Assembly (NCBI RefSeq): GCF_010015585.1
Contig: NW_022985072.1
Span: 504,778 to 568,777 of the forward strand
Direction of reading: 5' to 3'
Length of the DNA stretch: 64,000 nucleotides
DNA from: Eremomyces bilateralis CBS 781.70
Taxonomy: Eukaryota > Ascomycota > Dothideomycetes > Eremomycetales > Eremomycetaceae
Shown here: positions 44,240 through 54,402 of the stretch, piece after piece
How positions within the stretch are numbered: position 1 is the stretch's first letter
How the letters are laid out: every line of letters starts with the position of its first letter
The notes under the pieces: generated by a model
What the model saw: the letters and a program-made list of their open reading frames with translations, nothing else
Told to the model about the DNA's origin: nothing
Databases searched by the model: none
Translations under genes and position numbers: made by a program

Positions 44240-46741
44240 CTATCCACTTGGGTCATTCACCGTCCACCGCCGCTTTACCGCCCGCTCCCGATCCAACTTC
44301 GGCGCCTGCGACGCGCCCCACAACCTCATGTGACTCGGCCCCGTTCCCCACAACCCCTGCGTCTCCCCAGGCGGCTTCCCCGGAAAATTCTCTACCACCT
44401 CATCCCTTTCCTCCTCCTCACTCTGCCGTTCCGGCATTCCCTCCTCATCCTCCTCCTCCTCCCCATCCTCTCCCTCCACCTCCCCCTTCTCCTTGATAAC
44501 GACAACAGGCGATTCCCTTCCGCCCCCTCCCTTTCCCGCCACCTCCACCATCCTCACCGAACCCCCCGCATCCCCAAAATTCAACACCATATCCCGCCCA
44601 GGACTATTCGAATACAGCGAGTCCGCATCGCCCACCACCGTTGACGACAGTGCGGGGCTGCGGTTCGCATTCCACAAGCCGCCCGGCCGTCCGGGGATAT
44701 CCCGTCCGCCGGGCTCGGCAGGGGACTGGCTGCGGGAGCTCCAACTGCGCGTGGGAGCGGATGGCTTGCGGGCAGTGCTAAGGGCGGCCGACATGGCGCG
44801 GACGGGGGCGCCGGCGGCGTTGGTGAGGTTGAGGGCGGCGAAGGGGGGGGCGGAGGGGGCGGCGGAGGAGGCGGTCGGGGGAGTGGTGGAGCCGATGAGA
44901 GCGGCGGCGGAGGAGGAGCCGGGAAGGCCGGAGGAGGAGAGGCCGTCGAAGCGGCGGCGGTAAGCGGCGTGTTCGGGAAGTTGGACGTGGGTGGGGATGG
45001 AGGGGGGTGGTTTGGGGGAGTCAAGGGTGGGGAGGCGGGAGGGGTCGACGCCGGAGGTGAGGTGCGTGGTGGTGGCGAGGTGGCGGATTTCGTAGGACTG
45101 GGCGAGGCGGGGGTCGAGGGAAGAGCGGCGGCGGGAGGAGAAGGATGGGGGGGTAGGTGGGGGGGAAGAGGAGAGGAGGGATGGGGGAGGTGGAGGTTTA
45201 GGGGGGGACCAGAGAGTGCTAGTAGAGTGGGTACGGGGGGAGGTGGGGGAGTGTCTCGGAGAGGTCTGGCGGAGGCGTGCCCATGTTAGGCTAGCCGTGC
45301 CAACGTCGATGAGGACTGGTTGATTTGTGAGAGCGCCGATAAGGGCATTGCAACCCGCACCGTGAGTGACGAGGATGAGAATGAGCTCTTCCTCCTCTTC
45401 CTCTTCTGCTGCTTCTTCTTCCTCTTCTGGTTGCTGGGGTCGGACAGGAACCGGCTTTTTGGACGTTGGACTTAGGTTCGGCGTTTCCGTTCCGTAGGAT
45501 TTGTACCAATTAACCATATTACTCAACCCTTTTCGGAATCTGCGGTGCATGGCGCTCCATTCTTCGCCGTTTTCGCCGCCACCGCCCCATTCTTGTGGCT
45601 CTCGCATGCTGTCCCATTGATAGTCCACAATCACACATGCATCGCGCGTGTGAGCGGGATAGCCAGCAGGAATCGGGTCGATATGAGCAATGGCATAGGA
45701 AGGAACAGGTGGCACATATAATCCCGCATCGGTTCCACCCGCGGAGATGGTGGCAGCCTTCGACTCGGAAGCTTGGGTCCCCGCCCGATCTCGACGTGGC
45801 AACGCCTGCTCAAGGTCCTCGAGATGTGACAACGGCCCTCGGTCCTCCGCAGAAACTGTAGCCCCACTCGATCTCGAAGGAGACTCGGCCTTCACCTTCT
45901 TCCCCCATCCGCCTGGGAAGTTACCTGGACCGTTGGTGGCGTTTTGAGGCTGCAAGGCATCAATTCTATCAGCACGACGGAGTAACTCTGCTTTCGCGTT
46001 CGCGACCATGAAGGTCGAATTTGGTGGAGGGGTGATGTCTTCGAAGTATTCTGGCGATAACCATTCTCCAAGAAACGCGTCGATTCGAAGCGTTGTCTTC
46101 CGAAGGCTGTCGGGCTCTTGTTCGCCATTCTGGTCCTTCCTAGCATCGGGGGTGCTGTCGACAGGGTTGGAAGTAGGGGCGGAAGTTAAAGGCTTTATAC
46201 CAACCTCCCGGGACAGTGGAGAGGGTGACCTCGTGGGAGATGACCTTCCAAGCTTTGCGTCCGAGAGCGCTCGTCCCCTAGATTCATGTTCCTTAGGTTT
46301 CTTGTAGCTTGCGATTCCACCACTTAGCGCCACCGACGTCTGGACGCAGCGTAAGAATGGTGAGCTATGCATTATGATCTTCTGCTTTCTCTTCCTCTTC
46401 CGCCCAGTGTTGTCGGCAGGCCGTCCATCTCCATTGCTGGTGCTAGCTCCATCCTTCGTTCGGAACGGGTCCTGTTGTGCCTCCTCTCGCTCCTTCGATT
46501 CTAGCTCATCCAATCGTGCGTTCAAGAGATGTGCGATTCGGAGGCCGAGTGATCGAGCTTGCATCCAACCGCCGTAGGTTAGAGGGGGGTCGTATGGTGT
46601 GGGAGAGGAGAGGTGCCATGATTTGTCGGCAGCGTCAAGCCTGGCTCCATGTCTGCGGATGATGTCGGTCAGAAAATGATATACCAGCCGGGGAAATGTA
46701 TACCTTGCAATAATGATAACACTGGGCACTATTCCATCCAT
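44240..46741 (-). CDS. Long histidine-phosphatase (phosphoglycerate mutase-like) protein
   Basis: Two exons, 46704-46741 and 44240-46652, 816 residues. The 51-nt intron keeps the frame open if retained, but removing it joins AG|A to give VIIIARHGARLDAADKSW, the standard first strand and catalytic RHG of the branch-2-like histidine phosphatase fold. The retained reading would break this strand. Next come PLTYGGWMQARSLGLRI, IIMHSSPFLRCVQTS (the second Arg region) and ILVTHGAGCNALIGAL (the second catalytic His). Long inserts separate these blocks, and about 300 disordered Ser/Pro-rich residues follow the domain, so it is much longer than simple PGAM proteins (about 230-300). Fungal PGAM-like proteins of this kind are not glycolytic; the substrate is unknown. 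It is convergent with CDC45, 298 bp between stops. Confidence 0.85.
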   Translation of the reverse strand: MDGIVPSVIIIARYTFPRLVYHFLTDIIRRHGARLDAADKSWHLSSPTPYDPPLTYGGWMQARSLGLRIAHLLNARLDELESKEREEAQQDPFRTKDGASTSNGDGRPADNTGRKRKRKQKIIMHSSPFLRCVQTSVALSGGIASYKKPKEHESRGRALSDAKLGRSSPTRSPSPLSREVGIKPLTSAPTSNPVDSTPDARKDQNGEQEPDSLRKTTLRIDAFLGEWLSPEYFEDITPPPNSTFMVANAKAELLRRADRIDALQPQNATNGPGNFPGGWGKKVKAESPSRSSGATVSAEDRGPLSHLEDLEQALPRRDRAGTQASESKAATISAGGTDAGLYVPPVPSYAIAHIDPIPAGYPAHTRDACVIVDYQWDSMREPQEWGGGGENGEEWSAMHRRFRKGLSNMVNWYKSYGTETPNLSPTSKKPVPVRPQQPEEEEEAAEEEEEEELILILVTHGAGCNALIGALTNQPVLIDVGTASLTWARLRQTSPRHSPTSPRTHSTSTLWSPPKPPPPPSLLSSSPPPTPPSFSSRRRSSLDPRLAQSYEIRHLATTTHLTSGVDPSRLPTLDSPKPPPSIPTHVQLPEHAAYRRRFDGLSSSGLPGSSSAAALIGSTTPPTASSAAPSAPPFAALNLTNAAGAPVRAMSAALSTARKPSAPTRSWSSRSQSPAEPGGRDIPGRPGGLWNANRSPALSSTVVGDADSLYSNSPGRDMVLNFGDAGGSVRMVEVAGKGGGGRESPVVVIKEKGEVEGEDGEEEEDEEGMPERQSEEEERDEVVENFPGKPPGETQGLWGTGPSHMRLWGASQAPKLDRERAVKRRWTVNDPSG

Positions 46742-47469
46742 TTTGGAGGGTTACTCCGCTGGTATTAAGTGTTTTGGGTAGGACAAGCGGACCCGTAGGA
46801 TTTATAAGTTAGCTCATAGCTCTCGCCTCAAGATGCGGTGACGATGGGGGCAATGGTTTAGAATCCGAAATCGACGAGCGAAAGACTTAAGTTCTTTGAT
46901 TTTCCAGGTGTCTGATGCAGTATGGAAGAGTAGTTGGACTGCTTTCTAGTTACAATACATGTTAAGATGCAAACATGAAGCGTGAACAGCTCGGATCAAG
47001 CTTCAACTCCAACTCGAGGGTCTGGCCCTTCATTATTAAAAAGCGGGGAGGCGCAGAACTGATGACTCCGGCGTGAGGCGCAACAGATTCACTCATCTCA
47101 TGACCCGGAAGAAGCTTCATTCTCCCGTTAACTCCGCATCAACCCATTGGATCTTCTGAATACCAGTATGGTATCTTTAGTTTGGCTTTGTCGTCGTATT
47201 ACGCGACGGTTGCAGCTTGTCTTGGGGCGCGCAAATTGCCTTTGTTTGTGTTGATTCCGTCACCTCCAGCTCCTTGTACAGAGTATTTTACATGTGATTT
47301 CCATAACGTGCGATTTTGATCCACTGCTAGGCTGCTGAGATTTGTTCCCTCGTTTTTGATATTTGTCCCCCGCGCTAGTAATTAATGGTGGAAATTAATG
47401 GATTAAATCAATCCTAGCGTATAAAAGTACTCAAGCGGAGCAAACCTCTTGATTCTGATGTCAAAGACA
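46742..47469. other. Intergenic, promoter side of the phosphatase gene
   Basis: No gene recognised. AT-rich in 47270-47410. Confidence 0.45.
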
Positions 47470-48420
47470 CGATATTACTACCAGTGCGATCAATTCAGAA
47501 AGTATCAGTCTAGTTAGAGCAAGGCTTCTGAACACAAGCATGCGCGCAACTGGATATCCCTTTAAGTTTATTATCTTCAAGACAAAGCAATCGGAGGATA
47601 GCGACCAGTAGAAGCTAGAGGTTCAACATAAGCATCATAACCACTCTCAATCACTCGACCCTAGTACACACAATGTCCATCGTAGACGTACACCGGCTCA
47701 GAAAGCTATAATTACATCAATGACACATGTCAGGGCCCGACCGATGCAGATATTGGCCGCAATTGAAAAGGAGGATAAGGATACATCAATCTCTGCCACT
47801 GACATTCGCGGCGAAATAAAGACAATTGGAGAGAAGCACTCAAATAGGAGGAGTTCGATCGAGACATTGCTAGATAGCCTTTCCTTGCCAGGATAGGTTT
47901 ACGCTGCCAAGCAAGATATGGACAATCGCGTATAAGGTCTCTTCTTTGCCCACCGAAAGCAGATCGAGCTACTGCTTACGAATCCCGATATCCTGTTGAT
48001 GCACTATACGTATAGAACCAACAAGTACAAACCCCCACTGTTACACATACTCGGCTGTACCAATCTGTAAACCTTCTTCTCTGCAGGCTTCTACTTCCTC
48101 AGCAACGAGATACAAGCAGATTATCATTGGGCAATCTCGAACTTCCTCCTTAAAACAGGAACACCACAACCACGCGTGTTTATTAGCGATCAGAAGGATG
48201 CTTTAAAACTGGCTGCCCGTACTCTGCTTCCGAGCGTTCCCAACTCCTATACGAGTAACATATCAACAAGAATGTACAGACAAAGGCGCAACAAATATGA
48301 CGAGACACTGATAGGGTAACAAGAGAGGAGAAGTAGGAAATCGCCGATAAACGGGCTAGATTCATGAAGCGTTGGACCCAGGAATACTCCAGCTCTGACT
48401 ATGAATAAGAAACAATAGAC
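47470..48420 (+). mobile_element. Mutator-like (MULE) transposase relic
   Basis: The plus strand reads, with breaks, as a FAR1/MULE transposase: KLEVQHKHHNHSQSLDPS (the His-rich end of the N-terminal DNA-binding domain), HRRRTPAQKAIITSM, then FFAHRKQIELLLTNPDILLM, HYTYRTNKYKPPLLHILGCT, TFFSAGFYFLSNE, ADYHWAISNFLL and PRVFISDQKDALKLAA. These are the core blocks of the MULE DDE domain. The first catalytic Asp of the usual MDxTYxTN block is His here, and stops interrupt the frame (e.g. around 47610, 47900 and 48067), so it is inactive. The terminal inverted repeats were not found. It ends just before the LINE fragment. Confidence 0.75.
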
Positions 48421-48467
48421 CTAACTAGAACAGCTTGTCTATGCAAAGGGACCACTTGAGTTCTAAT

Positions 48468-49204
48468 TTAATAATAAGAATCAATTTAACGTACTATCTG
48501 GATCCCTTTCGGGTCTATGAGCATGATATTCTATCTGGTCTGCCGCGGGCAAAAGTTTCCCCCCAGCCGAGGCTGCAGGTACATAAAATCCCGCCTCCTC
48601 CCCTTAGTAGAGTATCTCAATCATTGTTCGTCTTTCCGCACGGGTCGGTGTTTCCGCCTACGCGGAGAGCTTATTCTGGCACGTCGTGGAGGAGCTGGAA
48701 CGGTTTCCAGTCCTCTATTACTTCCTTCTCAACTTCCTTGGCCACCCGGTATTGCTCTAGGCCTCCCGCATCGATCAGCCACCTTGCTGCGTAGCGTACC
48801 TTGTCCCTGTCATGCAATATCCTCTTAAAGTCCGTTGTTCCAGCTCGTTGGAGGAGCGCGATCCTCTGGTAGGTCCGCTGCGGGCAAATAGCAAGGAGAT
48901 GGTAGAGAGACTGTCGGGAGGTACCGCACTCACACGCTGGGTGGATTCCCGGGACACCGATTTTCGCAAGCCATCCTTTAACTCCAACTACCTCAGTCCG
49001 TAGTGCCATAAGCACCGAGGCCTCGTGTTTCTGAAGGCCATCAAACCGGTTAAGGCACTGGGTTTCCCACGGGTCCTTCCATGTCCTTGCTCTCCTTCCT
49101 GGTTTGGCCGCTTCGGCTTGCCATCTCTCCCTCCATTTCGCCCGATACTCGTCCTGGATCATCCGGTGCGGGCCTTTTCGCTGTTGTGTCTGATATCCCC
49201 CAGC
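48468..49204 (-). mobile_element. 5'-truncated copy of the same LINE (3' end only)
   Basis: The minus-strand frame 49216-48671 encodes the C-terminal end of a non-LTR element: EYRAKWRERWQAEAAKPGRR, TQCLNRFDGLQKHEASVLMA and a Cys/His motif CECGTSRQSLYHLLAIC, typical of the region after the reverse transcriptase in fungal LINEs. The 3' tail (48468-48612) is about 90% like that of the copy at 16.6 kb by eye, differing mostly by transitions. The 5' end breaks off at about 49204, where similarity to the other copy stops. This copy retains the segment deleted from the other, and lacks the reverse transcriptase. Confidence 0.82.
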
Positions 49205-49448
49205 TGTCCATGTCAAATTGGAGTATCGTTGTGAAGATAATGAATATACTGGTATTTACCAACGGCAATTATGCTCCCAAAAAACATAACCGGTTGACCG
49301 GTGCTTATAAAAGAATGTCCATAAACTGAGCGACCTTAAGCCATCAAATCTAATGGGGTAGCTTTACTCTCCACGCATCCTCTCATCCGCGACATTATCC
49401 AGACCAGTTTCTCTTTGAGACCAAAGGATATCAAGGAACACCATCGTT

Positions 49449-49589
49449 ATGTCAACCAGTCCACGCGACCAAACCCGCGAACCCACACCGGCTTCCACCA
49501 ACTTGATCAAGAACGTGAAACAATATCTGTTCGGGGAGAAGGAGATGTGGACTTGCTGTGATTGCCTATTTCAGAATCTAGATGTGTAA
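49449..49589 (+). CDS. Small CxxC-containing open frame (46 residues), possibly a gene remnant
   Basis: The frame starts at an ATG at 49449 and ends MWTCCDCLFQNLDV. An N-terminal Thr/Pro-rich segment and then W-x-C-C-x-C resemble the opening of short fungal zinc-ribbon-like proteins that read WVCCQC...C..C, but the rest of such a domain is absent. A GTAAGA donor overlaps the stop (49587), so splicing to a downstream exon is conceivable, though the nearest acceptor adds only one residue. Probably a truncated relic; it could be chance. Confidence 0.25.
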   Translation: MSTSPRDQTREPTPASTNLIKNVKQYLFGEKEMWTCCDCLFQNLDV

Positions 49590-49992
49590 GAATATGACTT
49601 TTCACCTGTACTGAGCCATGGATAGGGCCTGAATTAGTTGACAATGAGTAGAAACATCACTACCTGCACCATTTTAAAAGGCGAAACGGAGTGTAACCGA
49701 GAGCCATGAAGCATCAGAAGTGTAAAACGTGGGAATGGAGCTCTCTGCAACCTGTTACGGGGATCGTGAAGTTGGAGCGTTCTTCTTAGTCGCGGTCTGG
49801 TATGGGTTGAAATGGAACTCATTCAAGAAATAAAACTAATCATGACAGCCATGGGGTCAGAATGTTCATACAACATGTCATTTGCAGTACAGAAAATTTC
49901 GTTATGCCGTATCTTACGGCAGGGTATCAACAATCCAATGCAGTCGTCAACCGTTCATAAACAGTGGTCATGGGAAAGGAAAATCCCCCAAC

Positions 49993-52900
49993 CTACACGG
50001 CGGCTTTCGTGTGTGCCTTTCGCACCTTAGCGCGACTAGCGGTCTCCTCCTCAGGAGAAATGCGCCTTTGATAAGGCATAGTCTCAAACACACGGCGGTA
50101 GCCCCAAATCGACGTCCGGCTCTTGTAGCCCCCGCCCAATATCCACTTCTTCTCTCCTTTGAGTCTCCAACGTTGCTGGTCCTCGCTCATGTCAATGATA
50201 TATCCATCCGCTTTATCTTTCCGAACGAACTCGCCAACAATGACAGCGAGAAGCTTTAGCATGATCGTCCAGTCATCGATGTTCTGCCCGGTATGGGGCT
50301 CATAGAGCGCATCGTCAATCGGTTTCTTGTATAATGCTTCCCAGGCATTGATGTCTTTGAGCTTGAGGAGCTTGTAGAAGAGGGCTGCGATGACAATGTG
50401 GCCTGGTTTCAACTTGAAATAGTAACCCCAGTTGAAGTATTCGATTTCATCGAAACGGAGGAAGTCGGTACCCTCGAATATGCCCACGTTCCATGGGGCT
50501 CCCGGCTCGAACACATCTTCGTTTTTCTTGTATAGCCGATAGATTATATCCATCTGGACGTAGTGTGTGCGAGTCCATGGTTCCAACCGTGGTAATAGAC
50601 AATTCTTTCTTAAAAGGGGGTGCCCGGGATGGTCAGGGCTAGTAAGGGCGAGAGCATTGAGCACACCTCCTGTCATCCGGCCGATTAGACCGGATTGTGC
50701 CGGCAAAGTCATATCTATTGCTCTTGAATAGTGGTTGTGTTTGCTGAGACTTGTAGACGGATCTGTTTCGCTTACTTCCAGAGGAGTGTTGCAGGCCTCG
50801 GAACTCTCACTCTCCAGGGACACGTCCGCGGAGGAAGCTGCGGCTCTGAGGGGAATCGTAAAGGTATTCTGGACTTCTTTGTAGCTCACTCTGGATGTTG
50901 AATCAAGCTCCTGGCTTGTGCTCATGTATCCGCTACTGGTATCAGCCCCCGATTCTGAAATCAATGTTGACACCTCGCCTAGAGTACGAGAAATATCCTC
51001 AGTACGGCCATCGACCGCTACGATTTCGTCCTCGCTGTAGTCGTCCTCCAAACTAGTTCGACTTGTACCGGACTCCGGTGTCAACTGTGAGCTAGACGCG
51101 TCGTCATCCTCATTAGAAACCGGACAATGTTTGAGCATCTCGTTTCGCAACTGGCGGACATCTGAATGGGATAGTTCATTAGAACCGATTGAATCCTCTA
51201 AGAGTTGGGAACTCGTCTGTTCTCTTGATCGCTCGCTGAAAGGAGAAGGGGTGTCTTCAATGCTCGAGTGATTTGAAGCCTCAAACACCAAATGACTACT
51301 CTCATCGACAGTAGACAAGTCGGAGTAATCCAGAAAGTATCCGTCGAGCTTTGACTGCTCCTGGATTTCTCGCGACTGAAGGGGTGAAGAAGGTCTTGGT
51401 GGAGAAGACGTGAACACAACCTGCTGCTTTAGAGGGCTACCTCGCACTGGAATACTTCCTCGAGGATTGTTCCTCACAGATGGCGGTTGGAGTAGGGATG
51501 ACTGTGGAATAACTTTGTCCGCGACGTTTACCTTCGAAGAGCCGGATGTGGGAGCGGAGACAGTTGGAATGGTTGATTGCTTTTCCGTCTCGCCTCGTGC
51601 AATAGAGACAACCGGGGGACTTGAAGCGACTGGATGGTAATTGTGGAACAACTCAGAAATTAGGGTGTCCTCCCCTGGACCCTCGTACTGGGATGGCTTG
51701 GATTGAGTTGAGCGACCCAGCAGAAAGGAACTGTCATCAGGTTTTGAAAGAGAGAACTCATTATCTTCACTTCTAACCTGTTTGTTCACCATCGATGACC
51801 CCAGCCTAGAGTGGGTGTCTTCAACGGGTAGTGCTGCGGTTTCAGGGACGGAGGGCAACGAGACGTCGATCTGAGACGGTTCGCTTAAGACAGGGTATAT
51901 TGAGCTCTGGTCCTCCGCTGATTCGTCGGCGTACGAAAAGTCGGTGGCACTGACTCGTCTCCACGTCCTGGGCAACCGGCTCCGGCGAGGCTTGAAAATG
52001 GAAGGATCTTGAACGATTGGCACGACGCCGATGTTCGGGTCCGGTTCTTGAGAGGAGATGGGGGAAGATATATCAGATGAACGACTAGCTTCCTCTTCCC
52101 AAATATCTCCTCCAATGTCTTCCTGTATGTCACGGCTGGTGCCTTCTTCAGCATCTGGGGTTGGGTTGGCAGGCAGGGAATGCACGCTGGCATCCTCAAC
52201 CACACTATGATGGCCATGTCCGTCTCCGATGGTGTGATGAACCTGCCTCGCTTGAGCATCTGTGGATGTTTGAGGAGGAGCGTTGATGGTACCGGGAGGT
52301 GTGTCCGCCCGCCAATCCATCTCATCAAGTTCTGATTGAACCGGGCTGATAAGATGCGACGGTGATATTTGCTTGCGGAGAGACGGATAAGTCACCTCAC
52401 CGCTACTCTTATCCTCTGATTGTAGCTCCGGCGGAGCGCGATGCGGTGGTATCTGCCGCTGCCTTGGAGCGAGCGGTGCTGTCAAGGCATCATTGTTCGA
52501 CTGATCGTCGCGGCCTCGTCCAGCAAGGGGCGAGATCTCGTCTCGCAAGTTTGACTCTTCTTTCTTAGCCAACTCTTCCCCAAGACGCAATGCCTCTCTC
52601 AGGCCTCGTTGAGAGTCTTCACCGAATGGACTGAACAAATCAACCCGGTCTTTCAGCACGCTTGCCTTCTTTGGGGGGGTGCGAGTATTGGTATCTACAA
52701 CTCCTTGAAGTGCAATTCCTGCCTTAACAGCACGAGACAACTTCGGTGTAGTATTTTGTGGCTCAACAATAGCTGGGACAACAACGGGAGGCGGATTTGA
52801 AGCGGCCGGTGAAATGGGAGCCAGAGGTGTTCTGTTTGCATAGCTAAGAAGAGGGGACTTTTGGATCGCAACCATATCTGAGAAGTCAGATTCCGTTGGA

Positions 52901-54402
52901 TCAGGAGTTGGAATGTAGCTTCCTTCATCTTCAATATCTGCAGCGGGTACAGGACTAGAAGCACAGGTGTCGCCAGCAAATTCGGTCTCCAGGACGGGAT
53001 GTATGGTTTGATGCTCTGCATCCTCTGCAGCTCGCATACTTGGAAGGGAGTCGATTGTGACCATGGTCATGTCTTCGCTTTCGAGCATCGTCTGCTCACC
53101 AATATGCGTGAAATCTTGTTCCTCAATGTCATCATCGTCAAGTTGTTGAGTACTGAGAAGATTCTCATTCTCGGGGTATGAAACAAGGGAATCCCCACGT
53201 GCAGAGTCTTTCCCATCAATAGATTCCATAAGAAGAGGTTTCTTGCGCTTTGCACGTTCCACGGAGTCTAGTCTTAGACAGGAGGGTAATGGCTCAATCT
53301 CTTTTACTGACTGCATCGTCGAATTTCCCTCCTTCATCAGGCCAGCGGGGGATCTAGCATGGCTCGCGTCCAGCTCAGGACTCGAAGGCTGTGCTAAGTC
53401 GGAACTCAGATCCACGTCGGTGCTTGATCGGTCGGGGGTTCGTGAGTCGGCTGCTGGTAGGGCATTGAAATCAATCCTTCGCCGAACACCAGGTGCCGGG
53501 CGAAGAGCGGCCCTTGGCACATCCAGGAGAGTGGGATTCTTCGTCTTTGCAGATTCTCGTACTCTGGTATTTTGAGATCCCCGTGCAATAGCTGAAAGCA
53601 TGCTGCAGTCACTAGTGGCTGTACCAATGGAAGAAAGTGACGACTCGGGTTGGTCGGTTTCAAGCAGCAGTTGTGACAGCGGCTTCACCACGCTCATGCT
53701 CTCTACGTCCCGAGGTTCCCCAGGCGAATCCGAAAGGAATGGGCTAGGAATAGGGTCTTCGGTATTGCTCAAAGGCGGAGTGTCTGGACTTCTTGCCAGA
53801 TCTTGCTCGTAATCATCCGGGTCCAACTCTACTGGGGCAGTCGCTTTCCTTCGGCCTCGGCGGCGGACAGCCACCTGATCTTCATTCAGTGTGAAAATGT
53901 CGTTGTCTTCCCCTCCGCTATTCTTGCGGGATTGACGTCTTTTCGCTGGCGTCCCGTTCCTCTTCTTCGGTATGCTTCCCGCTTCTGATTTTCGCCCTCT
54001 GCCCCTTCGTTTCGCCGGAGACGGAACGCCCTCATCGCGTAGAGGCACCGCCACACTCGTCTTCTTGATTCTAGCTTTCCGGGTCGGGCTTTCCAAGTTC
54101 TCATCATTCTCATCCTCTCGCGGTTCAGCCTCAACCGTAACCTTGATCTTCCAGGGACTGGAACCCGATGTTGCGCCTGTCGAAAGAAAGATCGATTTCG
54201 AAGGCGACGCGCCGTGGTTGTCCAGGGGAAGTTGGAAAGTGGTCGATGATCTTCCCGCATTTCCAGTGCCTGACCTCAAGGGCTGTGCGCGTGTCCTGGA
54301 CGCAGACACGCGTTTAAGCGGCGATGATATGGAAGGGGAAAGGGCGAGGGGATCGGGGGAGGAGATGTTTGTCTCGTCGAAAGGATCGGAATCGCTATCC
54401 AT
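49993..54402 (-). CDS. Very large AT-hook protein ('AT DNA-binding protein')
   Basis: One uninterrupted frame of 1469 codons. The N-terminal quarter is basic with AT-hook cores, AKRRGRGRKSEAG and VRRRGRRKATA, which bind the minor groove of AT-rich DNA. About 1000 residues of disordered, acidic, Ser/Pro-rich sequence with many SP and TP sites (candidate CDK targets) follow. The last about 240 residues look folded and conserved: LIGRMTGGVLNALALTS, LEPWTRTHYVQMDIIYRLYK, IEYFNWGYYFKLKPGHIVIA, DDWTIMLKLLAVIVGEFVRK, and RWRLKGEKKWILGGGYKSR. Filamentous-fungal genomes carry such proteins as 'AT DNA-binding protein'; I know of no defined function. The divergent neighbour is YEN1, and an MluI box 54 bases upstream hints at cell-cycle control. 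Confidence 0.8.
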   Translation of the reverse strand: MDSDSDPFDETNISSPDPLALSPSISSPLKRVSASRTRAQPLRSGTGNAGRSSTTFQLPLDNHGASPSKSIFLSTGATSGSSPWKIKVTVEAEPREDENDENLESPTRKARIKKTSVAVPLRDEGVPSPAKRRGRGRKSEAGSIPKKRNGTPAKRRQSRKNSGGEDNDIFTLNEDQVAVRRRGRRKATAPVELDPDDYEQDLARSPDTPPLSNTEDPIPSPFLSDSPGEPRDVESMSVVKPLSQLLLETDQPESSLSSIGTATSDCSMLSAIARGSQNTRVRESAKTKNPTLLDVPRAALRPAPGVRRRIDFNALPAADSRTPDRSSTDVDLSSDLAQPSSPELDASHARSPAGLMKEGNSTMQSVKEIEPLPSCLRLDSVERAKRKKPLLMESIDGKDSARGDSLVSYPENENLLSTQQLDDDDIEEQDFTHIGEQTMLESEDMTMVTIDSLPSMRAAEDAEHQTIHPVLETEFAGDTCASSPVPAADIEDEGSYIPTPDPTESDFSDMVAIQKSPLLSYANRTPLAPISPAASNPPPVVVPAIVEPQNTTPKLSRAVKAGIALQGVVDTNTRTPPKKASVLKDRVDLFSPFGEDSQRGLREALRLGEELAKKEESNLRDEISPLAGRGRDDQSNNDALTAPLAPRQRQIPPHRAPPELQSEDKSSGEVTYPSLRKQISPSHLISPVQSELDEMDWRADTPPGTINAPPQTSTDAQARQVHHTIGDGHGHHSVVEDASVHSLPANPTPDAEEGTSRDIQEDIGGDIWEEEASRSSDISSPISSQEPDPNIGVVPIVQDPSIFKPRRSRLPRTWRRVSATDFSYADESAEDQSSIYPVLSEPSQIDVSLPSVPETAALPVEDTHSRLGSSMVNKQVRSEDNEFSLSKPDDSSFLLGRSTQSKPSQYEGPGEDTLISELFHNYHPVASSPPVVSIARGETEKQSTIPTVSAPTSGSSKVNVADKVIPQSSLLQPPSVRNNPRGSIPVRGSPLKQQVVFTSSPPRPSSPLQSREIQEQSKLDGYFLDYSDLSTVDESSHLVFEASNHSSIEDTPSPFSERSREQTSSQLLEDSIGSNELSHSDVRQLRNEMLKHCPVSNEDDDASSSQLTPESGTSRTSLEDDYSEDEIVAVDGRTEDISRTLGEVSTLISESGADTSSGYMSTSQELDSTSRVSYKEVQNTFTIPLRAAASSADVSLESESSEACNTPLEVSETDPSTSLSKHNHYSRAIDMTLPAQSGLIGRMTGGVLNALALTSPDHPGHPLLRKNCLLPRLEPWTRTHYVQMDIIYRLYKKNEDVFEPGAPWNVGIFEGTDFLRFDEIEYFNWGYYFKLKPGHIVIAALFYKLLKLKDINAWEALYKKPIDDALYEPHTGQNIDDWTIMLKLLAVIVGEFVRKDKADGYIIDMSEDQQRWRLKGEKKWILGGGYKSRTSIWGYRRVFETMPYQRRISPEEETASRAKVRKAHTKAAV

